From: Tridacna crocea
Lineage: Eukaryota > Mollusca > Bivalvia > Cardiida > Cardiidae
Reading direction: 5' to 3'
NCBI GenBank assembly: GCA_943736015.1
Contig: OX031070.1
Span: 44,478,173-44,542,172, forward strand
Length of the DNA: 64,000 nucleotides
The notes beneath the pieces are model-generated. The model was not told the origin of the DNA. It ran no database searches and was given only the letters and a program-made list of their open reading frames with translations. Positions within the stretch are counted from its first letter, which is position 1, and each line of letters opens with the position of its first letter. A program made the translations under genes and the position numbers. Below, piece after piece: positions 60,401 through 64,000 of this stretch.

Positions 60401-63069
60401 CTAAAATTTCACCATCTTTGGTACATTATAATGGCGTCCAACCTTGAATCTATAACATGAAGCTGAGCAATAGAACATGACATTTATTCTTTACCAGACA
60501 ACAAAATTTCAGATTTGTTCACACTGACTGCCAATAGGAAAATCAAATCAAATGTGTATCTTACAAGAGAGATTATCCTTGACAAGCAAAAATTTTCAAA
60601 GGTCTTTATCGCATGGTTGTTAACCCTTTATCACACAATGACGATGTTGACTTTTAATCGTCCTGAGGACGAAGCCTTTTGAAAACATTGTGGGAAATGA
60701 AGAAAATGGTGGTGACCAGCATTTTCTCCTTTTCCCACAAAGTTTTCTACCTATCAAAGAAAACTTGCATCATCTTGGCCACTAAAAATTGGTGTCTGTA
60801 TATGCTTTGAAATTTGGTTGGGTCTAAAATTTTGCTGTGTGGTAAGGGGTTGGGGTTAAAGCACAGGAATAATTTGTAAAAGGTAAAGAATCTGAAACCA
60901 TTATACCTTTTTCTGAATATGTACCACTGGAAACATTGCTCCTGCTACATCATCTATGTAGGGTTGTAATCGTCTACCATTGTATGTGAAGTAAACCTTT
61001 CCTTTTGGCATTTCCCCCTGGACAGGAGTGTCTCCAGTTCGCTCCCAGCCTATACCTGCTATATCCCCAGCAGCTACAATACAGTCTAATCTCACACTTC
61101 TCCACTGTAACAAGCTTGCTCCATTATAATGGACTGCTTTACCATTACTGTAAACAGAGGAATGTTACAATTATTATCACTGATGGATGGATTTGTCTTT
61201 CTGTAAATCAGTGACTAATCAATAAACCACTATTTTCTAGAATTCTCACTTTACCAGCATCTTTGCGAGCCAAGATTACGATCACTACATTTATCTTACC
61301 TTCGCTGATTGAGCCTGATTTCGTGATTCCTACGATGAACCCTCTATTGGATGCTGGTTATTACCCCCCCTTTACATCATATTTCTAAAAGCCAGTGAAA
61401 TATCGTTTTACAAACCGCTTACGAATACACATGAAACGATAAGCAGACATCCACGTGGGTTTCCATGTTTACCTTCTATTCGAAAGGTAGCGACCTTGTT
61501 CTATTTTTATCGAAGATCAAATGCTACAAGCGATTTCATTTGTTGCAGTTAGAACTGGCTGCATCCAATGAAAAAGCGTATCAGGGGAATGTAAAAATCA
61601 AGGTCAATCTGCCAAGGGTAGAGTAGCTAGTGAATCATCAGCCTTGGCTTGCGAAGATGCTTTACCAGATGATACAATTTTTAAGACTAATGAACTGGTC
61701 AAAAATGATAGAATTTGTTATTAAAATGGTAGAAAATTGTTTCTGAAATGAAAAAAATGTTGGTTTCTTTAGATCTTTTTCCAACAATGTTATTAGTTTT
61801 ATTCCTCAGGGATCTAAAGACATGAAGATAGTTTGGCTAAAGATTACTAGTAATATGATTCAACTTAACCCTTTACTCCATAGATACTCATTTCTATGCA
61901 TTGCTTGTAGGAGCCTTTAAAAAACAATGGGCCAAAAGGTGAAATTGCTCGTGACGAGCAATTTCACCTTTTGTCACAATGTTTTCTATGCTATCAAAAG
62001 GTTTCATATACACATCAGAAACTGCTTTATCCTTGTTGTTATTTAGGGTCAATTAGAGATATCATAAAAATGCCTTATGGGGTAAAGGGTTAAACCTATC
62101 GAATCTTTCTGTCATGAGTTCAAAGCCACCCACTTGTCCCTGTGTTACTGCTATCAGCATGTTTTCCTCATGGTGTATTACAAAAAGACTAATACACTCA
62201 ATATGTGCCTTATGGGCAAGAAAGGCAACCTTTAACCTTGCCTAAGGCACAAAAAAGGGGACTCACTTCAAGAACAGACAGGTTCCCACTGGATTTGTCC
62301 AAGCACCATCTTTTTTCTCTGCAGCCGGGGAGAAACCAAAAGACACAAAAGCTGAACTCTCATCTTGGCCATCACCAAATGAGCACACCTCTAATTCCCA
62401 GTAAAATGATGGAGCCTGCAGTAAAGAAGACATCAGAAAACACATTTAATATTTATCAAGGGAAAACTGATACAAATAGTCATAATATGCTACAAACAAG
62501 ATTTCAAAATCTTTAAACTTTATTTTTTTCCTGTAAAAGGTTCAAGTTGAAATAAATTTAACCCTTTCCCAAACAATCCCTGGTTTTTACGGGTCAGGAA
62601 TAGAAGCCTTTCGAAAACATTGTGGGAAAAGGAGAAAATGCTGGTAACCAGCATTTTCTCCTTTTCCCACGTTTTCTACTCTATCATATAGAAAATTCAT
62701 CTTTATAGCAACTGTTAATTTGAAATCTGCAAAATGCCTTCAATTTGGTCTGGTCCAAAATTTGTCATTTGGGAAAGGGTTAATGATCTAAAGAAATTAA
62801 CAAGCAGGAAGACAATATTGTGTGGGAATATGGACTAGTCTGTGCAGTCCTTTGTTATTCCACTGATACAACTGTCTTTGAATGTCAGACTGATTTTCTC
62901 TCCCTACCTGTAAGGGTATAGGCATGTTTGCATACACCATTACTCCTCGGGGCAGACCTGTTCCAGCACTGGGGTCTCCAAGAAAGGTCACGCCTGTCAG
63001 GTTATGTGAAAAGAGACTGGCTCTCACTGGTGGGAATGTTCTACTGGTGTCCCAAACTACTTCCTTGTT
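29769..63069 (-). CDS. HECTD4: Giant HECT-type E3 ubiquitin ligase, HECTD4-like (5' partial, 25 exons, 2,083 residues visible)
   Basis: Transfers ubiquitin from an E2 through a HECT cysteine thioester to substrates. Exons 5' to 3': 63069-62908, 62415-62267, 61147-60907, 59883-59616, 58688-58395, 57198-56933, 55085-54925, 54056-53736, 51174-51078, 50161-50031, 48954-48248, 47669-46253, 43710-43624, 42330-42252, 41858-41724, 40436-40297, 39173-38983, 38284-38018, 36400-36245, 35371-35208, 34697-34545, 34199-34081, 32866-32671, 31157-30944, 29905-29769. They sum to 6,252 nt and stay in frame throughout. Order: SPRY/B30.2, a long conserved middle, a Ser/Lys-rich low-complexity part, then HECT. 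This order, with no RCC1 or WD40 repeats between SPRY and HECT, fits HECTD4 rather than HERC1. The gene symbol rests on family recall, not a search. The first ~1,900 residues expected for HECTD4 lie outside. Confidence 0.85.
30180..30349 (+). mobile_element. TTAA MITE, family A, ends eroded
   Basis: A perfect core hairpin (GTGGGAAATGGAGAAAATGC and its mirror) with a compensatory change on both arms. The termini are no longer TTAA. In the last HECTD4 intron side region. Confidence 0.75.
30369..30387 (+). repeat. Poly-A run
   Basis: About 19 consecutive A after AAAAATCTAA; could be the tail of an old retroposon. Confidence 0.7.
30484..30822 (-). mobile_element. Two adjacent TTAA MITEs
   Basis: 30484-30606 is a degenerate short copy beginning TTAACCTTTTATC. 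30603-30822 starts at the TTAA in TTTTAACCC and ends GTGAAGGTTTAA. Confidence 0.7.
31213..31652. mobile_element. Two TTAA MITEs, family A, opposite orientation, sharing one TTAA
   Basis: 31213-31441 (-) has a perfect hairpin and ends GGGTTAA at 31438-31441. The second (+) begins there and is truncated after TCTAAAATTTTGTCAT at about 31652. Confidence 0.9.
31680..31711. repeat. Short perfect palindrome
   Basis: AGATCAGACTGCAC and GTGCAGTCTGATCT are separated by AAAAG. They abut the truncation point of the MITE at 31652, suggesting the edge of another repeat. Confidence 0.7.
32286..32514 (-). mobile_element. TTAA MITE, family A
   Basis: TTAACTCTTTACCACACAAG to GGTAATGGGTTAA; hairpin tip slightly changed (CTGGTCACCAGAAT). 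Confidence 0.9.
33148..33376 (-). mobile_element. TTAA MITE, family A
   Basis: TTAACCCTTTTCCAAACAAC to GGTAAAGGGTTAA. Core carries GAGACAATGCTGGT with the matching change on the other arm. Confidence 0.9.
34239..34473 (-). mobile_element. TTAA MITE, family A, diverged
   Basis: TTAACTCTTCATCACATCAC to GTAAAGGGCTTAT. Intact hairpin, eroded right terminus. Confidence 0.8.
34735..35090 (+). repeat. Dispersed ~330-bp repeat, copy 1 (copy 2 at 39503-39835)
   Basis: The two copies share GTCCAAATGTAAAAAGG, CGATATGTAAAGG / TGATATGTAAAGG, then GTAAACACTATGTG / ATAAACACCATGTG and GATAATTCAATG. Both lie in HECTD4 introns in the same orientation. Confidence 0.8.
35095..35190 (-). mobile_element. TTAA MITE fragment
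   Basis: Half hairpin and one arm (AAGGCTTCTTCCTCAGG) to GGTAATGGGTAAA; lies 18 bp from the donor at 35207. Confidence 0.6.
35376..35870 (+). repeat. 45-bp minisatellite touching a HECTD4 splice acceptor
   Basis: About nine near-perfect 45-bp units (GACAAAGATAGAAATGACAG, then TAACACCCTTGACAGTTC), phase starts at 35401, 35446, 35491 and so on, plus one or two diverged units to 35870. The array begins 3 bp beyond the acceptor AG of exon 35208-35371. Confidence 0.95.
36516..36745 (-). mobile_element. TTAA MITE, family A, sub-branch D
   Basis: AATAAACCCTTTCCCATAAG to GGGAAAGGGTTAA. Contains the D marker segment ACAAATTAACAGTTGC; perfect hairpin. Confidence 0.85.
36863..37530. mobile_element. 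Array of three TTAA MITEs (-, +, -) sharing TTAA junctions
   Basis: 36863-37085, 37082-37308 and 37305-37530 meet at TTAA 37082-37085 and 37305-37308. All are family A with clear hairpins; the third lacks the hairpin tip (GCTGGTTTGC). Confidence 0.92.
37784..38012 (+). mobile_element. TTAA MITE, family B, 5 bp from a HECTD4 splice donor
   Basis: TTAACCCTTAACTCCATAG to GGGGTAAAGTGTTAA, hairpin tip TTGCTCGTGACGAGCAA. The donor of exon 38018-38284 reads GTTTG and the MITE begins at intron position +6. Confidence 0.92.
38380..38530 (+). mobile_element. TTAA MITE, family A, internally deleted (~151 bp)
   Basis: Intact termini. The left arm GACGCCC joins directly to AACAATGTTTTCTACCC, removing the whole hairpin. 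Confidence 0.88.
39503..39835 (+). repeat. Dispersed ~330-bp repeat, copy 2
   Basis: See the copy at 34735-35090; same order of shared segments with moderate divergence. Confidence 0.8.
40455..40673 (-). mobile_element. Degenerate TTAA MITE
   Basis: Terminal traces only (CCTTAAACTCTTTTTGACAC, TTATGTTGTAAATGATTAA). Its right TTAA is the left TTAA of the next copy. Confidence 0.6.
40670..40898 (+). mobile_element. TTAA MITE, family A
   Basis: TTAACCCATTACCACACAATC to GGTAATGAGTTAA; perfect hairpin. Confidence 0.92.
40967..41191 (+). mobile_element. TTAA MITE, family A, hairpin shortened
   Basis: TTAACCCTTTACCAAACAATC to GGTAACCAGTTAA; the right hairpin arm has lost the CATTTTCTCC segment. 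Confidence 0.85.
41264..41707. mobile_element. Degenerate family A MITE followed by a family C MITE sharing TTAA
   Basis: 41264-41483 (-) is diverged and ends GGTAAAGGGTTTAA. 41480-41707 is family C with a perfect hairpin bar one base (GCTCCTAACGAGC) and ends GGGAAAGGGTTAA, 17 bp from the exon 41724-41858. Confidence 0.85.
42002..42231 (+). mobile_element. TTAA MITE, family A
   Basis: TTAACCCATTACCACACAATC to GGTAAAGAGTTAA; ends 21 bp from exon 42252-42330. Confidence 0.92.
42391..42620 (+). mobile_element. TTAA MITE, family A
   Basis: TTAACCCATTACCACTAAATC to GGTAATGAGTTAA; hairpin near perfect. Confidence 0.92.
42715..42870 (+). repeat. Dispersed SINE-like repeat
   Basis: Contains GACATGCAGGAAATTCACC, GCGCAGGCTGACCTGGGTCA and the tail CACAGAGCATGGCT shared with 15940-16095, 26340-26545 and 55670-56150. 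Confidence 0.75.
42961..43380. mobile_element. Two TTAA MITEs, family A, sharing one TTAA
   Basis: 42961-43189 (-), with an almost perfect hairpin, and 43186-43380 (+, left terminus shortened) share TTAA 43186-43189. Confidence 0.88.
43855..43905 (+). mobile_element. TTAA MITE left fragment adjoining the 1.65 kb element
   Basis: CACACAATCCAGAGTTTTAAC and AAAGACCTTATAAAAAC match the family A left arm up to the start of the next element. The right half was not found after 45545. Confidence 0.55.
43903..45545. mobile_element. 1.65 kb non-coding element with ~165-180 bp internal tandem units
   Basis: Begins ACAAGAGGGCCATTGGCCC and ends in a palindrome at 45511-45545 (AGCTCACCTTTAGCAC / GTGCTAAAGGTGAGCT). 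The inside is seven or more head-to-tail units marked by ACTTGGTAGAGGTCCA (44216, 44381, 44544, 44710, 44876, 45046, 45228 regions) and CCAGTTTTGACCCCAGGG. The long minus-strand ORF at 44771-45214 is a by-product of the periodicity. Similar ACAAGAGGGCC elements are, to my knowledge, widespread in bivalve genomes. Confidence 0.8.
45730..45930. mobile_element. TTAA MITE family B fragment beside a GACAGACAGA microsatellite
   Basis: 45755-45790 holds a GACA-rich repeat. 45840-45930 has a half hairpin (GACGAGCAATTTCACC) and the B tail to GGGGTAAAGGGTAA. Confidence 0.65.
46253..47669 (-). CDS. HECTD4: HECTD4-like large internal exon with Ser/Lys-rich low-complexity segment
   Basis: A single 1,417-nt exon, the largest in the gene. 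It starts after TTCTCTTCACAG with GVGIGVTDHGRFSTYFQALM. A basic, Ser-rich disordered stretch follows (SRRKKMKTKRDRRES, then SSSSSLLSVASDVAA). Then comes a globular part (ALTVSHILRCLAFNEKNG, LVIITGIPTNLDPEFVKQ) and an acidic/Lys-rich linker (EDEDLKKAEKAEKD). The end splits a Ser codon into 43710. The disordered part may carry phosphorylation or nuclear-localisation signals; this is inference. Confidence 0.88.
47717..47944 (-). mobile_element. TTAA MITE, family B
   Basis: TTAACCCTTTACCCCATAAG to GAGTATAAGGTTAA; perfect hairpin bar one base. 47 bp upstream of the acceptor of exon 46253-47669. Confidence 0.92.
48008..48180 (+). mobile_element. Degenerate TTAA MITE
   Basis: TTAACCTTTTACTAATAAG, a collapsed hairpin (GCGGGAAAAGTTTTCTCC) and a right-arm trace (TTGTCGTCTGCAGATG). 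Confidence 0.65.
48248..48954 (-). CDS. HECTD4: HECTD4-like internal exon (707 nt)
   Basis: Conserved middle region beginning NSLYKSAWARIFCYTG, with IIVTVHALPPQFLLALTYIE and ETEIPALVKEYVFIQLAQSV-type helical stretches, and ending ETVVTASGSG. The first codon is completed by GA from 50031 and the last G joins GT at 47669. No named domain recognised. Confidence 0.88.
49270..49498 (-). mobile_element. TTAA MITE, family A
   Basis: TTAACTCAAATTATCAAAC to GGTAATGGGTTAA. Clear right arm and hairpin. Confidence 0.88.
50165..50560. other. HECTD4 intron stretch, nothing recognised
   Basis: No repeat or coding pattern seen. Confidence 0.4.
50563..51014 (-). mobile_element. One TTAA MITE plus a degenerate neighbour
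   Basis: 50563-50785 (TTAAAACCTCTAACAAATGAC to GTAAAGGGTTAA) keeps a good hairpin. 50810-51014 keeps only the general arm pattern and ends AAAGGATTAA. Confidence 0.75.
51538..53642 (-). mobile_element. TTAA MITE split by a satellite-bearing element
   Basis: Left MITE half 51538-51657 (TTAACTCTTTACCAAACGAC to AACATTGTGGAA). Right half about 53536-53642 (AAAAGGAGAAAATGCTGG to GGTAAAGGGTTAA). The break falls inside the left hairpin arm. Confidence 0.9.
51658..53535 (+). mobile_element. 1.88 kb element with ~11 units of a 156-bp satellite
   Basis: Begins ACAAGAGCGGCAAATTGTCG with GATACGCCCGTCTT; ends in a (CCCG)n-rich stretch followed by TACGTCCCGTC and GACGGGCGTAT, so both ends carry related inverted motifs. 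Inside are about 11 head-to-tail units of about 156 bp, marked by GGGCAATAACTCAAAAATTA, GTGCACTGCACTCC and TTTCATAACCCTAGCTA. The later units differ by only a few bases, so the array was recently amplified or homogenised. Confidence 0.9.
54085..54282 (-). mobile_element. TTAA MITE, family C, left hairpin arm lost
   Basis: TTAACCCTTTCCCAAATGAC to GGGAAAGAGTTAA. Contains ACTTGTACTGCAGACACAT, the C marker in reverse. 29 bp from exon 53736-54056. Confidence 0.85.
54425..54605 (+). mobile_element. tRNA-derived SINE
   Basis: A tRNA-like head: A-box-like GTTGTGAGGTAGAGCGTCGG, a CTTTTAATC anticodon-loop-like region, and B-box-like GAGTTCAAGACC. A non-tRNA body with CATTTGGCGCGAGTACTGG follows. No acceptor stem pairing, so not a functional tRNA gene. 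Confidence 0.75.
54615..54791. mobile_element. TTAA MITE, family A, full-length foldback (177 bp)
   Basis: Unlike typical copies, both arms are the left-arm sequence: ACCCATTACCACACAATCCC at one end mirrors GGGATTGTGTGGTAATGGGT at the other, so the whole element can fold into one ~85-bp stem. Right end TTAA at 54788-54791. Confidence 0.9.
55209..55636 (+). mobile_element. TTAA MITE, family B, with internal duplications
   Basis: Starts GTAACCCTTTACTCCATTG and ends GGGGTAAAGGGTTAA. A first partial hairpin is followed by two repeats of TGCTATCAAAAGGTGTCATA, then a complete B core with tip GCTCGTGACGAGC. Confidence 0.88.
55670..56150 (+). repeat. Dispersed SINE-like repeat interrupted by a tRNA-derived SINE
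   Basis: The left half 55670-55775 (AGACATACAGAAAATTGTC, AAGGTCAGCCTAGGCG) and right half 56085-56150 (GCAGATGCATTAAGCCCC, CACAAAACATGGGC) match one family (see 42715-42870). The middle is unrelated. Confidence 0.8.
55776..56085 (-). mobile_element. tRNA-derived SINE (minus strand)
   Basis: The reverse complement starts with a tRNA-like head: A-box-like ATAGCTCAGTAGGTAGAGCG and B-box-like GTTCAAATCCCCGGCTGG, followed by a ~220-bp body. It splits the repeat at 55670-56150. Confidence 0.85.
56545..56845. mobile_element. Degenerate TTAA MITE copies
   Basis: A fragment near 56545-56570 (GCAGAAAGGAGAAAATGC). A fuller copy at about 56628-56845 has a hairpin (GCTGGTAACCAGC) but decayed ends. Confidence 0.65.
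57540..57940 (+). mobile_element. TTAA MITE, family A, followed by a degenerate copy sharing TTAA
   Basis: 57540-57764 (TTAACCCATTACCAAACAATC to GGTAATGAGTTAA) is well kept. 57761-57940 starts at the same TTAA and shows only a degraded hairpin and arm. Confidence 0.85.
58107..58328 (+). mobile_element. TTAA MITE, family A
   Basis: TTAACTCTTTACCACACAATC to GGTAAAGAGTTAA. Good hairpin. 67 bp from exon 58395-58688. Confidence 0.9.
58690..59172. other. HECTD4 intron stretch, nothing recognised
   Basis: AT-rich, no repeat family recognised. Confidence 0.4.
59173..59401 (+). mobile_element. TTAA MITE, family A
   Basis: TTAACCCATTACCACACAATC to GGTAATGAGTTAA; perfect hairpin bar one base. Confidence 0.92.
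59884..60480. other. HECTD4 intron stretch, nothing recognised
   Basis: A poly-T run near 59960; otherwise no repeat or coding pattern seen. Confidence 0.4.
60620..60859 (+). mobile_element. TTAA MITE, family A
   Basis: TTAACCCTTTATCACACAATG to GGTAAGGGGTTGGGGTTAA; the right end has a small GGGTT duplication. 48 bp from exon 60907-61147. Confidence 0.85.
60907..63069 (-). CDS. HECTD4: HECTD4-like exons encoding the SPRY/B30.2 domain
   Basis: Three exons (63069-62908, 62415-62267, 61147-60907). The SPRY fold is visible in FYWELEVCSFG, then SAFVSFGFSP, CLFLNNGKAVHYNG, DIAGIGWERTGDTP, KGKVYFTYNGRRL and AGAMFPVVHIQ, in the expected beta-strand order. The domain covers about residues 45-180 of the visible protein. 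SPRY domains bind peptide partners, so this is a likely substrate- or partner-binding module. Junctions are phase 0 at PLQ|APS and split Asn codons at LFLN|NGK. Confidence 0.88.
61250..61860. other. HECTD4 intron stretch, mostly unrecognised
   Basis: A faint MITE-like segment at about 61690-61800; otherwise nothing recognised. Confidence 0.4.
61865..62093 (+). mobile_element. TTAA MITE, family B
   Basis: TTAACCCTTTACTCCATAG to GGGGTAAAGGGTTAA; hairpin tip TTGCTCGTGACGAGCAA. Confidence 0.92.
62558..62783 (+). mobile_element. TTAA MITE, family A, sub-branch D
   Basis: Very close to 4425-4652: same GGGTCAGGAATAGAAGCC and CTATCATATAGAAAATTC. Intact TTAA at both ends, with a 5-bp loss beside the hairpin. 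Confidence 0.92.
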
Positions 63070-63135
63070 CTGAAAATAATCATACTCTAATTTTTTCCTA
63101 TTACCTATGTTATGGTATTCTGCATTTCTTGAATG

Positions 63136-63570
63136 ATATAACTCTTTACCAAACAATCCCAAGTAGTAACGCCTCTGAGGAAAAAAACTCTTGAAAAGAT
63201 GGTTATTTGCATTTTCTCATTTCGGAAAATGTTTTCAAACTTTCCAATGACAAATTTCATTATCTAAACTACATTTAGTGTGTCATCCGCAAATGCTTTA
63301 AAATTCGGGCTAGTCTACAATTTGTCATTTGATAAATGAGTTAACCCTTTACCTGATATGCCAATTTGAGGCTCTTCCATTTCAGCAGCAAATAAAGATA
63401 TGATGTCAAAAATATGGACAAATGAGGATACAAATATCTGATAGAGAGGAAAACATTGTTGGAAAAGTAGAAATTGCTCGTTACGAGCAATTTCTCCTTT
63501 TCCCACAATGTTTTGAGAAGCTGTCTGTTGTTGATACGTCAAAATGAGTATCTGTGCAGTAAAAGGTTAA
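63136..63570. mobile_element. Two TTAA MITEs (A-like then C-like) sharing one TTAA
   Basis: 63136-63344 (+) has lost one hairpin arm. 63341-63570 has a C-type tip TTGCTCGTTACGAGCAA and ends GTAAAAGGTTAA. Junction TTAA 63341-63344. Confidence 0.8.
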
Positions 63571-63689
63571 CTGAATAATCCTAAATTACTCAGCATTTTC
63601 TTGTCTTCCCATTATGATTTCAATCCTTTCAAGGATAACCATAATTCTATAAGCAACATTTCATTTTTTTTTTTTCATCTACAAATGCT

Positions 63690-63949
63690 GTCAATATGGA
63701 CATGACTTGGACTATGTTGTCTGTTACAGACTTCAAACATATAGGCGTCACTATGGTAACATCAGAGAAGAAAAAAACCTTATCGAAAAAGGAGAAAATG
63801 CTGATGACCAGCAATTTTTCCTTTTCCCACTAGGTTTTCCACATTTTCATATACAATTATCATCATTTCACCTATATTTAATTAGTCATATGCACATGCT
63901 TTCAATTTGGACCTGTCTGAAATTTTGTTGTTTGGTAAAGAGTTAAGTC
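63690..63949 (+). mobile_element. Degenerate TTAA MITE, upstream edge of window
   Basis: A hairpin remnant (GGAGAAAATGCTGATGACCAG) and a right arm to GGTAAAGAGTTAA. Part of a HECTD4 intron; no further exon found between 63070 and 64000. Confidence 0.65.
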
Positions 63950-64000
63950 ATGATGATGCTAGGATGTTGTAAGCATAATATAAGAGTGCCTATTGTTTGA

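Overview
This is a eukaryotic nuclear window: GT/AG introns, dispersed repeats, long AT-rich non-coding stretches and no operons. The gene content and the repeat style point to a mollusc, most likely a bivalve. The repeat clues are elements beginning ACAAGAGGGCC with internal tandem arrays, tRNA-derived SINEs, and very dense short palindromic elements. The species is inferred, not proven.

Four genes can be rebuilt. (1) 1-1974, plus strand: the last two coding exons of a WD40-like protein, possibly the C-terminal propeller of a NACHT/WD-repeat protein. (2) 8201-16475, minus: a complete eight-exon class I fructose-bisphosphate aldolase of 363 residues. (3) 20001-21093, plus: a two-exon MOZART2 (MZT2) gene, a small gamma-tubulin ring complex subunit, divergently oriented to aldolase. 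(4) 29769-63069, minus: 25 consecutive exons (2,083 codons plus stop) of a giant HECT E3 ubiquitin ligase that best fits HECTD4. It has a SPRY/B30.2 domain near the upstream edge, a Ser/Lys-rich middle and a C-terminal HECT domain with a visible catalytic Cys. Its 5' part lies beyond base 64000.

The dominant feature is a burst of about 70 short (about 180-240 bp) palindromic elements, roughly one per 0.9 kb. They start TTAA-CCC-TTTACC and end GGTAAAGGG-TTAA, with a perfect hairpin in the middle. The TTAA flank and CCC/GGG ends are the signature of piggyBac-type elements, so I call them piggyBac-like MITEs. At least three loop subfamilies (A, B, C) share one terminal design, and a sub-branch D is recognisable. 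Many copies sit back to back sharing one TTAA. The window also contains a paralogous empty site (24485-24488) for the filled pair at 24655-25108, which supports insertion at a single TTAA. In the MITE entries, '+' for family A means the end reading ACAATCCC comes first.

Other repeats: a 2.1 kb composite in which an element with about 11 units of a 156-bp satellite has split a MITE (51538-53642); a 1.65 kb element with 165-180 bp units (43903-45545); a 45-bp minisatellite touching a HECTD4 splice acceptor; a duplicated 0.5 kb hairpin unit (3175-4205); tRNA-derived SINEs; a LINE 3' remnant; and a 1.46 kb TA-flanked inverted-repeat element. Exon boundaries were placed by hand from splice consensus and reading-frame continuity; no transcript data were available.
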